Shown here in pieces: positions 9,067-16,629 of a DNA stretch of 64,000 nt; the first letter of the stretch is position 1; each line of letters opens with the position of its first letter. The notes below the pieces were generated by a model. That model was not told where the DNA came from and ran no database searches. It saw only the letters and a program-made list of their open reading frames with translations. A program made the position numbers and the translations under genes. Source of the stretch: Blastocatellia bacterium (GTDB lineage Bacteria > Acidobacteriota > Blastocatellia > UBA7656 > JADIYM01); contig JADIYM010000007.1 in NCBI GenBank assembly GCA_016705245.1, positions 221,754 through 285,753 of the forward strand, given 5' to 3'.

Positions 9067-9074
9067 CCGCAACC

Positions 9075-10475
9075 GTGAAGCCCATGCATCGTGGCGACAT
9101 CTTCATCGTCGACGACAACTCGAATAATCTCGCCGTCCTTGCAGGCATTCTCCAGGACGGTGGATTCCAGGTCCGGGCCGCGAACAACGGCCGGCGAGCG
9201 CTCGCCATGGTCGAGCTCGACCCGCCCGAGCTCATCATGCTCGACGTCCAGATGCCTGAGATGAACGGCTACGAAGTGTGCGTCCAACTCAAGGCGAACG
9301 AAGCGTCGCAGTCGATCCCGGTCATCTTCATAAGCGCGCTCGACGACGTTCTGGACAAGGTGCGGGCGTTCGAGGTTGGCGGCGTCGACTATGTGACGAA
9401 ACCGTTCCACGGACGTGAGGTCATCGCACGCGTCGAGGCGCAACTGCGGCTCTTTCGACTCCAACGCGAGCTCGAGCAGAAGCAATCGGAACTCGAGGAA
9501 CAGGCCCGAACGCTCGAGCGGCGAAACGCCGAGCTCGTCGCCTCGCAGCATCGCACCGACCTCGTGTTTTCGGCGTTATCCGAAACGCTGCAGGGGACGG
9601 TCATCGACGGCCGGTATCGGCTCGAGTCGAAGATCGGGTCGGGCGGCTTCGGGGCGGTATTTCGAGGTACCCAGATCGATCTGGCGCGTCTGGTGGCCAT
9701 CAAGGTGTTTCGGCCGACACCTGGAAACGAGTCGCCGGATTCGCTCGAGCGGTTCCGTCAGGAAGGCATCGCCGCGTGCCGGTTCGTGCACCCGAACGCC
9801 GTGGCCGTTTTCGACTTCGGCATCTCGTCGACCGGCATTGCCTACCTCGTGATGGAGTTGCTCGAAGGTGAGACCCTCGGGAGACGGCTCGAGCGCGAGA
9901 GCCGCATCGAGCCGGAAAAAATGGCAGAGATCGTCGAGCCCCTGTGCGAGGCGCTCGCCGAAGCACATGCGGCAGGCATCGTGCATCGCGACGTGAAGCC
10001 GGAGAACGTCTTCCTACACGCCACGAGAGATGGCGAGGTCGTCAAGGTGCTCGACTTTGGCATCGCGAAGTTGTTTGGCGATGACGTGGTCGACAACGCG
10101 CGCCAGTTGACGGATACCGGCGGACTGCTCGGCACGCCGGACTACGTCGCGCCGGAGCGAATCATGGGGGAGGAGTTCGACGGACGCGCCGACGTCTATA
10201 GCGTCGGTGTGATGATGTACCAGATGTTGAGCGGACGACTGCCGCACTTCGGCGGCGTGCAGGGTGCGAGCCCATACGCCATCGCGCTCAGTCATCTGAC
10301 GAAGGAACCGTACCCGATGCGGCGACTGGTTCCAGACATACCCGAGGACGTCGAAGCCATCGTCATGCAGGCGATGTCAAAGGTCGCAGCCGAGCGGCTG
10401 ACGGCTGTGGAGCTTGCGGCGGCGATGCGCCGGCTTGCGGACGGACATCGGAAGTCTCGAGAGCGAGCGCGGTAG
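9075..10475 (+). CDS. Response-regulator receiver fused to a Ser/Thr protein kinase
   Basis: 466 aa, cytoplasmic (no transmembrane segment). Residues about 8-125 are a CheY-like receiver with acidic pocket D13/D14, phospho-acceptor D57 (LIMLDVQMPEMNG) and K109 (YVTKPF). Residues about 127-160 form a heptad-like coiled coil (RELEQKQSELEEQARTLERR). Residues about 178-455 are a Hanks-type kinase with a glycine loop (IGSGGFGAVFRG), ATP-binding K210, catalytic HRDVKPEN (D306, N311), DFG at 327-329 and an APE-like segment (YVAPER). All catalytic residues are present. The layout suggests phosphorylation of D57 by a histidine kinase controls Ser/Thr phosphorylation, with the coiled coil as dimer linker. 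No partner kinase lies next to it. It starts at GTG 9075. Confidence 0.92.
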   Translation: MKPMHRGDIFIVDDNSNNLAVLAGILQDGGFQVRAANNGRRALAMVELDPPELIMLDVQMPEMNGYEVCVQLKANEASQSIPVIFISALDDVLDKVRAFEVGGVDYVTKPFHGREVIARVEAQLRLFRLQRELEQKQSELEEQARTLERRNAELVASQHRTDLVFSALSETLQGTVIDGRYRLESKIGSGGFGAVFRGTQIDLARLVAIKVFRPTPGNESPDSLERFRQEGIAACRFVHPNAVAVFDFGISSTGIAYLVMELLEGETLGRRLERESRIEPEKMAEIVEPLCEALAEAHAAGIVHRDVKPENVFLHATRDGEVVKVLDFGIAKLFGDDVVDNARQLTDTGGLLGTPDYVAPERIMGEEFDGRADVYSVGVMMYQMLSGRLPHFGGVQGASPYAIALSHLTKEPYPMRRLVPDIPEDVEAIVMQAMSKVAAERLTAVELAAAMRRLADGHRKSRERAR

Positions 10476-10510
10476 ACGTCAGGTCTCGACGAGGAGTCGA
10501 ACTGCATGTG

Positions 10511-10516
10511 TACAAT
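10511..10516 (+). promoter_or_regulatory. Putative leaderless promoter -10 box (TACAAT)
   Basis: TACAAT ends 6 nt before the ATG at 10523, the same spacing as upstream of the decarboxylase and NAD kinase genes. It argues for the ATG at 10523 rather than a GTG at 10508. Confidence 0.45.
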
Positions 10517-10522
10517 TCGCCG

Positions 10523-11041
10523 ATGACCGAGACGACCATCCGCCTCGCAAACGTTACCGATGCCGAGTCACTTGCCGAACTGGCGGACCGGACGTTTCGT
10601 GACACTTTCGCCAAATTCAACGATCCGGCCGACATGGACGCGTACGTATCCGACGCGCTCACGACCGAGCGGTTCGCGGAGGAAATAGATGACGCTGCGA
10701 ATGTCTGGTTCGTCGCCGAGGTCGACGGCGAGCTTGCGGGCTATGCCAAGGTCCGCGCCGGGACAGCGCACGAGTCCGTGACGGGCGAAGCGCCGATCGA
10801 AGTCTCGCGCCTGTACGCCGAGCAACGCTTTCACGGACACGGTGTCGGCAGGGCGCTCATCGAGGCGTGTTTCGACGAGGCGAGGCGACAGAATGCGAAG
10901 ACGATCTGGCTAGGCGTCTGGGAGCACAATGTGCGAGCCATTGCCTTCTATCAAAAGCACGGATTCGTGCGGTGCGGCGCGACGACTTTCGTGCTCGGAA
11001 AGGACGTCCAGACCGACGACGTCATGTCCAGAAGCCTCTGA
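10523..11041 (+). CDS. GNAT-family N-acetyltransferase
   Basis: 172 aa with the GNAT fold. The acetyl-CoA-binding motif A is visible as VSRLYAEQRFHGHGVGRALI, containing the R/Q-x-x-G-x-G/A loop, followed by the motif B region WLGVWEHNVRAIAFYQKHGFVRCG. The acceptor cannot be inferred; PhnO- or RimI-like small-molecule or protein acetylation are both possible. The ATG at 10523 is favoured because a TACAAT box lies immediately upstream. A strong bidirectional terminator follows the gene, so it is probably monocistronic. Confidence 0.88.
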   Translation: MTETTIRLANVTDAESLAELADRTFRDTFAKFNDPADMDAYVSDALTTERFAEEIDDAANVWFVAEVDGELAGYAKVRAGTAHESVTGEAPIEVSRLYAEQRFHGHGVGRALIEACFDEARRQNAKTIWLGVWEHNVRAIAFYQKHGFVRCGATTFVLGKDVQTDDVMSRSL

Positions 11042-11096
11042 CGGCGGCCGCGGAATCCTAGGTCCGATGGCCCGACTCTTCGACGAACCATGAAAG

Positions 11097-11131
11097 AAGG
11101 GCCCGCGGGATCAACTCCCGCGGGCCCTTTT
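11097..11131. terminator. Bidirectional intrinsic terminator
   Basis: A perfect 12-bp stem (GGGCCCGCGGGA / TCCCGCGGGCCC) with a 5-nt loop, followed by TTTT on the plus strand and preceded by AAAGAA, which is a weak T-tract on the minus strand. It separates the convergent GNAT gene and the Cys-rich gene and can serve both. Confidence 0.9.
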
Positions 11132-11165
11132 CGATTCGGCAACAGCCGTATCGGATAAGAACCGA

Positions 11166-11672
11166 CTAGGCTGCCTTGGCGCAGCACGCGGCGCCCGGCG
11201 TGCAGCAGGCCGCTCCAGCCGCACAGCAGGAACCGGCAGTCGCCGTCGCGTCGTCCGACACGGTCATTGCCTTGGCTGCATCGCCGTGGTCCGCGCAACA
11301 CTTGGCACCCGGTGCGCAGCACGCCGCTCCGGTTGAACAGCAGGAACCGGCAGCCATCGACGAATCCTTGGCCGGCTTCTCCTCGCCGTGGGCCGCGCAG
11401 CACTTGCCATCCTTGCAGCAAGCCATGCCGGGCTCACAGCAGCCGTCCTTGGCCGTTGCGACGCCGTCGGCGTTCTTCTTCATCGGGCACGCCTTCGCGT
11501 CCTTTTTGCACGTGGCGACGTCGCCGTCCATCTTGCAGCAAGCTGCCGCGTCCTTCTTGTGACAGGCGGCCGGCTTGTCCTTGGGAGCATCGGGTGCCTG
11601 CGGAGCGGCCGCAATGGCCAGACCTACAAAACCGAACACGAACAGCACAACCAGCAAATGAATACGTTTCAT
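11166..11672 (-). CDS. Exported cysteine-rich repeat protein
   Basis: 168 aa with a Sec signal peptide (MKRIHLLVVLFVFGFVGLAIAAA). The mature part is built from CC pairs spaced by small residues: units of the type SCCxxGAACCxPGAxCCA occur twice near the C-terminus, with related CC pairs before them. I count 23 cysteines, mostly as adjacent pairs. Lysine/aspartate-rich segments lie between. The pattern suggests metal binding in the envelope (copper, zinc or similar), but no named family is recognised. GGAG precedes the ATG at a normal distance. The next minus-strand gene (11768-12202) also has CC motifs, so a joint role is possible. Confidence 0.8.
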   Translation of the reverse strand: MKRIHLLVVLFVFGFVGLAIAAAPQAPDAPKDKPAACHKKDAAACCKMDGDVATCKKDAKACPMKKNADGVATAKDGCCEPGMACCKDGKCCAAHGEEKPAKDSSMAAGSCCSTGAACCAPGAKCCADHGDAAKAMTVSDDATATAGSCCAAGAACCTPGAACCAKAA

Positions 11673-11767
11673 GACTGCGTCTCCTTTGAAGACAATCGTT
11701 CGAACGGAGCATTCCCACCCGCCTGTTCTTCCGACGGGCAGAGAACCGACTCAGGCGAACGAATGCT

Positions 11768-12202
11768 CTAAATCAGGAAGACACAGCAGCGAAGGTATGT
11801 ATCGCCCCGGCTTCGCACCGGAAGTGCCGACGCGAATCGTTCGACGTCCGGGCGGTTCGACCTCAGATACGCAATGAACTTCGCAGGTTCATCCGTATCA
11901 ACCGACGACTCGTGCCGCTGCGGCTGCTCGACCGTCGGGCGGTTGCCGAACATCAGGCAGCAGCCCGAGGCCCGGTCAACCGACTCGGCCGATATCGATG
12001 CCGGCGGCTCGGCGTCGCGGTCCGCTTCTTCGCGCGTCTGCTCGCAGCAACTGGACTTTGTCGCAGCTTCACACGCCGTCGCGGATGCTGCACAGACTGC
12101 CAGACATGTGACGAGACACAGCGCCCCGCTGAGCCACACCGTGATCGCTGGAGCGATGATTCGCCCAGTCAGACCAAACGGTGCGTTGGGATCACGTGTC
12201 AT
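11768..12202 (-). CDS. Predicted membrane protein with Cys pairs, unknown function
   Basis: 144 aa from the ATG at 12202. Residues about 15-42 form one hydrophobic segment (IIAPAITVWLSGALCLVTCL) that could be a signal anchor or signal peptide. The remainder is acidic and polar with CC pairs (SSCCEQ, SGCCLMFGN, LRCCVFLI); the protein ends in CCVFLI. The open frame extends to 12253, but that extension starts with basic sequence and has no ribosome-binding site. It is transcribed toward the Cys-rich exported protein, 95 nt away. No family recognised; that it is a real gene is supported by orderly composition and context rather than homology. Confidence 0.5.
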   Translation of the reverse strand: MTRDPNAPFGLTGRIIAPAITVWLSGALCLVTCLAVCAASATACEAATKSSCCEQTREEADRDAEPPASISAESVDRASGCCLMFGNRPTVEQPQRHESSVDTDEPAKFIAYLRSNRPDVERFASALPVRSRGDTYLRCCVFLI

Positions 12203-12274
12203 TGCTCGCAGAGTATTCCCATGGCTTCCGCGAGTCAATGTGAATCTCATCACATGCCTGAATTTTATCGTCGA

Positions 12275-12803
12275 TTAGCTGTCGTATTGCAGGAGCGATG
12301 CCACGCGGTGCCCGGCGAGTTTGTCGCGGCCGCCGAGGAACGTCAGCTCGATGACGAAAGCACAGGCGACGACCTCGCCGCCCAGCCGCTCGATGAGGTC
12401 GACGACCGCCTTGGCTGTTCCGCCGGTCGCAAGCAGGTCATCGGCGACAAGCACTCGATGTCCCGGGTCCGATCGCGTCCTTATGGACTTCGAGGATGTC
12501 GGTCCCGTACTCGAGGTCGTACTCGATGCTCTCGGTCTCGGCGGGCAGCTTCCGCGGTTTGCGGATCGGCACGAAACCCGCACCCAGACGGTACGCGAGT
12601 GCCGGTGCGAAGATGAATCCGCGCGCTTCCATGCCGACGACCGTGTCGATGTGTTCGTGCTCCGGTCCGATCATCTCGGTAAGCCGATCGATGGTCGTGC
12701 GCAGGCCGTGCGGGTGCTTGAGCAGGGTCGTGATGTCGTAGAACAGAATTCCGGGCTTTGGAAAGTCGGGAATTTCACGGATCAGCTTCTTCAGGTTCTC
12801 CAC
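12275..12803 (-). CDS. apt: Adenine phosphoribosyltransferase, interrupted by a frameshift
   Basis: Salvages adenine to AMP using PRPP. The first frame (from the ATG at 12803) reads MENLKKLIREIPDFPKPGI, then VVGMEARGFIFAPALAYRLG and VPIRKPRKLP, all Apt hallmarks. It breaks off at HKDAIGPG. The second frame resumes exactly with PGHRVLVADDLLATGGTA, the PRPP-binding motif, and ends normally. Removing one base of the CC at 12469-12470 gives DAIDPGHRVLVADDLLATGG with canonical spacing, so the gene is intact apart from a 1-nt insertion. Sequencing error is the likeliest cause. It lies 21 nt downstream of acyP and is probably cotranscribed with it. Confidence 0.9.
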
Positions 12804-12824
12804 AGTCGTTCGTCGCTCCTCGTT

Positions 12825-13097
12825 TCAGGATATGGCATCAAAACTCGTCCGGCCGGTGGCCTCGACTGGCAGTTCGACGACCTGGTCGACGCGCCCGTAG
12901 CGCGGACCGAGCTCGAGTTCATGGCGAAACGCATCGACGGCAGCGGGAAGCCCTTCGGCAATGGCCTCGACCGAGCCGTCGGATAGGTTCCGTACCGTTC
13001 CGGCAATTCCGTGTCTCGCCGCCGCCTGGCAGGCGAAGTACCGGAAGCCGACGCCCTGTACGCGTCCGGTGACGATGAACTTGCGAGCGGTAATCAT
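12825..13097 (-). CDS. acyP: Acylphosphatase
   Basis: 90 aa, standard for the family, which hydrolyses carboxyl-phosphate bonds. The signature GRVQGVGFRYFACQAA contains the phosphate-binding loop and arginine, and VRNLSDGSVEAIAEG contains the catalytic asparagine. The ATG at 13097 starts exactly at the usual N-terminus (MITARKFIVTGRV); the open frame running upstream to 13265 covers the tRNA-Pro gene and is not coding. A terminator-like hairpin separates it from that tRNA. Confidence 0.93.
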   Translation of the reverse strand: MITARKFIVTGRVQGVGFRYFACQAAARHGIAGTVRNLSDGSVEAIAEGLPAAVDAFRHELELGPRYGRVDQVVELPVEATGRTSFDAIS

Positions 13098-13114
13098 TCC
13101 GGCCGGAAAAAGTG

Positions 13115-13150
13115 AAAAGGCCCCAACCACGTTCCCGTGATTGGGGTCTT
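13115..13150 (-). terminator. Terminator downstream of tRNA-Pro(CGG)
   Basis: On the minus strand AAGACCCCAATCACG, a short GGAA loop and CGTGGTTGGGGCC form a strong stem followed by TTTTCACTTTTT. It directly follows the tRNA and precedes acyP. Confidence 0.75.
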
Positions 13151-13161
13151 GACTCTGCAAG

Positions 13162-13235
<74 letters not shown>

Positions 13236-13301
13236 TCGAAGGAACACGCAGACTACACGTGCCATCGGGATCTGTCAAAAGTTTCTTTGGTCGGACGAAA
13301 A

Positions 13302-13335
13302 GACGGGCGCCAGGTCTCGAGACCGGGCGCCCGTC
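13302..13335 (-). terminator. Terminator of the calcium-repeat protein gene
   Basis: A long near-perfect palindrome (GACGGGCGCC / GGCGCCCGTC arms) lying 24 nt past the stop codon of the minus-strand gene and followed on that strand by TTTTCGTCC. Confidence 0.8.
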
Positions 13336-13358
13336 GGTGCTGCGTTGATGTCGATCAG

Positions 13359-14483
13359 TTACGGCATATTGCCGTTGCCGTTGCCATTCCCGTTGCCGTT
13401 GCCGTTGCCGTTGCCGTTGTCATCATCGTCGTCGTCGTCGTCGTTTCCGTTTCCATTGTCGTCATCGTCGTCGTCGTTTCCGTTTCCATTGTCGTCGTCG
13501 TCGTTCCCATTGCCGTTGTCGTCGTCGTTACCGTTTCCATTGTCGTCGTCATCGTTCCCGTTGCCGTTCCCGTTTCCATTGTCGTCGTCGTCGTTCCCGT
13601 TACCGTTACCGTTACCGTTCCCGTTGCCGTTGCCGTTGCCGTTGCCGTTGTCGTCGCCGTCATCTTCGGAGTCATCGTCGACGCCGTCGCCGTTCGAATC
13701 GTCGTCCGAGTCGTCATCGACATCGTCGCCATCCGAGTCGTCATCGTCGCGGTTCTGCTGTCCGTCACCGTCGATGTCGCTGTCGTCGTAGTTGGCCCGG
13801 TTGTCACCGTCGATGTCGTCGTCTGACTGGTTCAGCATCCGGTCGTCGTCGACGTCCGAATCATCCTTGTTAAGCGTGCCGTCACCGTCCACGTCGACGT
13901 CCGATCCGTTGGAAATGCCGTCCTGGTCGGCGTCGTCGTCCGAAGCATTCGGAATACCGTCTTCATCCGTATCCGACAGTCCGCTCTTCGCAGCCCGAAG
14001 GTTGTTGTTAACGCCAGCGAGCACGCGGCTCACCGCCGTCTGAGCTACCGAGGCCGGAACGCCCGCCTCGACGAAGAAGTCGCCGAGCGACACGCCTGCG
14101 CCAAGTCGCGACATCACCTGACCGAGCGACTGGCCGCTCTCGCGAGCTGCAACCGCTGCCGGCGCAACCACGGCGATGCCTTCGCTCCGGCTGAGAAGGA
14201 CGTCTTCCGGCACGGTGGTGTGCACCGAAAGCACGTGGGCCGCCAGGAAGTTGCTTGAGCGCTTCGCGAGCTTCTTCGTCGCCATCTCGAGCTTGGCGCC
14301 GGTCTTCGTCACTCGGCGAGTCGCATTCGCCCGCTGTCCGTCCTGCGCATAGGCCTTCGACGCTCCGCTGTCGGGCACCGTAAAGCTCCACATGACGAGC
14401 ATGGCCATCGTTCCGAGGTAAGCGCTCACCGTAGCGGCGCGAGTCAATGTCTTCCGTGCGTTACCGATTTTCTGCTGTGCCAT
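13359..14483 (-). CDS. Exported thrombospondin type-3-repeat protein with an Asp/Asn-Gly tail
   Basis: 374 aa. A signal peptide (residues about 1-47, cleavage near AYAQ) precedes a helical domain of about 110 residues. A run of TSP3-like calcium-binding repeats follows (DTDEDGIPNASDDDADQDGI, DVDGDGTLNKDDSDV and similar). The final 100 or so residues alternate DDDD blocks with NGNGNG blocks and end NMP. The acidic repeats should bind many Ca2+ ions outside the cytoplasm. The ATG at 14483 has GGAGG 9 nt upstream; a GTG nine nt earlier would overlap that site. Upstream DNA can form a long stem (14522-14593). The tail is encoded by a near-perfect short tandem repeat, so its length may vary between strains or be misassembled. 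Confidence 0.85.
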   Translation of the reverse strand: MAQQKIGNARKTLTRAATVSAYLGTMAMLVMWSFTVPDSGASKAYAQDGQRANATRRVTKTGAKLEMATKKLAKRSSNFLAAHVLSVHTTVPEDVLLSRSEGIAVVAPAAVAARESGQSLGQVMSRLGAGVSLGDFFVEAGVPASVAQTAVSRVLAGVNNNLRAAKSGLSDTDEDGIPNASDDDADQDGISNGSDVDVDGDGTLNKDDSDVDDDRMLNQSDDDIDGDNRANYDDSDIDGDGQQNRDDDDSDGDDVDDDSDDDSNGDGVDDDSEDDGDDNGNGNGNGNGNGNGNGNGNDDDDNGNGNGNGNDDDDNGNGNDDDNGNGNDDDDNGNGNDDDDDDNGNGNDDDDDDDDNGNGNGNGNGNGNGNGNMP

Positions 14484-14521
14484 CGCGTTCACCCTCCGTG
14501 TATCTTCGAACCGGCGACAAC

Positions 14522-14593
14522 CGGATCCGCGAGCGCCTCTGAAAAGAGGCCGGAGCCCACTTCCCCGACGCTCGAACGGCCCTCGCGGATCCG
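14522..14593. promoter_or_regulatory. Long-stem structured element upstream of the TSP3 gene
   Basis: Perfect 12-nt arms (CGGATCCGCGAG at 14522-14533 and CTCGCGGATCCG at 14582-14593) enclose a second perfect 6-bp hairpin (GCCTCT-GAAA-AGAGGC, 14535-14550) and an asymmetric 30-nt segment. On the minus strand it would be a folded 5' leader ending 38 nt before the TSP3 start; on the plus strand the inner loop is a GNRA (GAAA) tetraloop. It does not match any riboswitch class I can recall. It could be a cis-regulatory RNA, a small RNA or a mobile palindrome. Confidence 0.45.
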
Positions 14594-14782
14594 TTCACCC
14601 TGTTGTCGTGCCGAACCCACAGAGCATCATCAGGGAGTCAAAATACGAATCGGGCCAGAAAAATTCGCGCTGGCCGACACCCACGGTGGCTCCCACGCGG
14701 TTCTGGGTCAATCTGGGGCCGATTTGCCGGGCCGCCCGGCCGCAGTCGGCGGTAGCCTGCGCTGACGGGCTGTCCGGACGCA

Positions 14783-14842
14783 CCCCGTTTGACCCAGAAC
14801 CCCGAGCGCAGCGAGGGGCCGAGCCTGGTCACACACGACGTG
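14783..14842 (+). repeat. 60-nt direct repeat, copy 1
   Basis: CCCCGTTTGACCCAGAACCC and the following 40 nt recur at 14920-14979 with one difference (TGGTC versus TAGTC). A partial inverted copy (GTCGCTTCGCTCCGGGTTCT) lies between them near 14860-14884. The 420-nt region 14594-15013 contains these repeats and no convincing gene. Confidence 0.85.
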
Positions 14843-14919
14843 GTGTCCATGAGTCGCCCGTCGCTTCGCTCCGGGTTCTGGGTCGGCGATGGTCTGGTTT
14901 GACGGCCCGTGGGAACGCG

Positions 14920-14979
14920 CCCCGTTTGACCCAGAACCCCGAGCGCAGCGAGGGGCCGAGCCTAGTCACACACGACGTG
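14920..14979 (+). repeat. 60-nt direct repeat, copy 2
   Basis: Second copy of the unit at 14783-14842, one mismatch in 60. Both copies end ACACACGACGTG and are followed by similar TGATG/GTG sequence. Confidence 0.85.
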
Positions 14980-15013
14980 ATGACTACAGTCGGCGGTGTC
15001 AAACCGCCGGCCG

Positions 15014-15700
15014 CTACTTCTCGAAGCCGTACCGCCCGATCAGCTTCACGAAGATGCAGCCGCCAAAGTCCTCTTCGACCGTTCCGCGCTCGGTCCGGGT
15101 CACCCGAATGAGGGTTTGACTCTTTTCGGTTCCAACCGGCACCACCAGCCTGCCCCCGACTCCAAGCTGCTTCACGAGAGGTTCCGGTACCACCGGTCCA
15201 CCCGCTGCGACGATGATCGCATCGTACGGCGCGTGTTCGCTCCAGCCGATCGTTCCGTCGAAGCACTTGATCGTCGCGTTCGTGATCTTCAGTTTCCGCA
15301 GCCGGTTCATCGCTTCGCGCGCGAGATCGGCAATCCGCTCGATGCCGTACACGTACCTGGCAAGCGCCGCAGCGACGGCGGTCTGATAGCCCGACCCCGA
15401 GCCGATCTCGAGCACACGACTCTCGGGTGTCAGCTCGCAGAGCGACGTCATGAGCGCAACCATGTAGGGCTGGGAAATCGTCTGTTCTGAACCAATTGCC
15501 AGCGCGTGGTCTCCGTACGCCTTGTCGGTGAACGGCTCGGGCACGAACTCGTGACGCGGAATCCGCCGCATGACATCGAGCACCTTCTCATCGCGGATTC
15601 CCCGGTCGATGAGTGTTTCGACCATTCGATTTCGGGCCCGGGCGTAACGGTCAACCGGAGCGGCGGCGACCGGATTCTGCCGGTCCCTGTCGCTCGACAT
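15014..15700 (-). CDS. pcm: Protein-L-isoaspartate O-methyltransferase
   Basis: 228 aa. Repairs isoaspartyl residues in aged proteins using S-adenosylmethionine. The SAM-binding motif I is VLEIGSGSGYQTAVAA; the family motif upstream is GDHALAIGSEQTISQPYMVA; post motifs DAIIVAAGGP and GGRLVVPVGTE are present. The ATG overlaps the surE stop by one nucleotide (TGATG), the classical surE-pcm pair linked to stationary-phase survival. Downstream lies the repeat region 14594-15013. Confidence 0.96.
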   Translation of the reverse strand: MSSDRDRQNPVAAAPVDRYARARNRMVETLIDRGIRDEKVLDVMRRIPRHEFVPEPFTDKAYGDHALAIGSEQTISQPYMVALMTSLCELTPESRVLEIGSGSGYQTAVAAALARYVYGIERIADLAREAMNRLRKLKITNATIKCFDGTIGWSEHAPYDAIIVAAGGPVVPEPLVKQLGVGGRLVVPVGTEKSQTLIRVTRTERGTVEEDFGGCIFVKLIGRYGFEK

Positions 15701-16473
15701 CAGCGCGGCTCTCCCGCCCGCGCCTCGTGCGTCGGCATCCAGCCCTTCCCTCGCAGTTCGTCGAGAGCACGGTAGTCGGTCAAGTCGTTGCGTAGCGGAG
15801 TGATCGACACGAACCCTTCCGCTACGGCCGCATAGTCCGTCCCATCATCATGTATTGGTGTGGAGTAGTCCTCGCCAATCCAATAATAATGTCGCTGCCG
15901 CGGGTCCACACCGACGATCACCGACGGTTTTGCCGTCTTGATGCCCTGTCTGGTGATTCGAACCCCGGAAATCGCACCCACGGGAACATTCACACTCAGC
16001 AACGTACCCTTGGGAAGCCCTTCCGCAAGAACCTTTTCCGTCAGGCTGGCGGCGAACGACGCAGCGTGCGAAAAATCGAAGTTCGACCTGGTCACGAGGC
16101 TGACCGCAATCCCGGGAAGTCCGTGAATGGTCCCTTCCAGTGCTCCCGCGACCGTTCCGGAATAGGTCGTGTCGTCGCCGAGGTTGGGCCCGCGGTTGAT
16201 TCCGGAAAGCACGATGTCCGGCTTTCGGTCCTTCAGCAGGTGACCGATAGCGATCGTAACGCAATCGGTCGGAGTTCCGTCGACCGAAAAGTGCCTGGAA
16301 TCAATACGATCGACTCGCAAAGGGCGCGTCAGCGTAAGGGAATGCGATGCCGCACTCATCTCGTGCGCCGGCGCTACCACGAAGACCTCGCCGAGTCGCT
16401 CGAGCGCGCTGGCCAGCGCGATGATCCCGTCGGAGTGTATGCCGTCGTCGTTGGTGACAAGAATTCGGGTCAT
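15700..16473 (-). CDS. surE: 5'/3'-nucleotidase SurE
   Basis: 257 aa, a metal-dependent nucleoside-monophosphate phosphatase. The N-terminal metal-binding motif ILVTNDDGIHSDG, the conserved APAHEMSAASHSLTL, DGTPTDCV and LSGINRGPNLGDD are all present. The ATG at 16473 gives the canonical start MTRILVTNDDG; the open frame reaches upstream into tRNA-Pro and that part is not coding. It is translationally coupled to pcm and lies downstream of ihf-merR-tRNA-Pro on the same strand. Confidence 0.96.
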   Translation of the reverse strand: MTRILVTNDDGIHSDGIIALASALERLGEVFVVAPAHEMSAASHSLTLTRPLRVDRIDSRHFSVDGTPTDCVTIAIGHLLKDRKPDIVLSGINRGPNLGDDTTYSGTVAGALEGTIHGLPGIAVSLVTRSNFDFSHAASFAASLTEKVLAEGLPKGTLLSVNVPVGAISGVRITRQGIKTAKPSVIVGVDPRQRHYYWIGEDYSTPIHDDGTDYAAVAEGFVSITPLRNDLTDYRALDELRGKGWMPTHEARAGEPR

Positions 16474-16546
16474 AAAACACGTGAAGGACACTCGGCGCTC
16501 AAGACCGTGTGTCCTTCGTCGGCAACCGGCAATCTCGAAAGTTGGT

Positions 16547-16619
<73 letters not shown>

Positions 16620-16629
16620 TCACGCCGCC

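Noticed and set aside
13362..13650. Possible CRISPR array or minisatellite
   Set aside because: The unit is 6-12 nt and in frame with a coding sequence; there are no unique spacers of constant length.
14522..14593. Known riboswitch (cyclic-di-GMP, glycine, SAH, fluoride)
   Set aside because: None of the conserved core motifs I know for these classes is present, so it is left as an unassigned structure.
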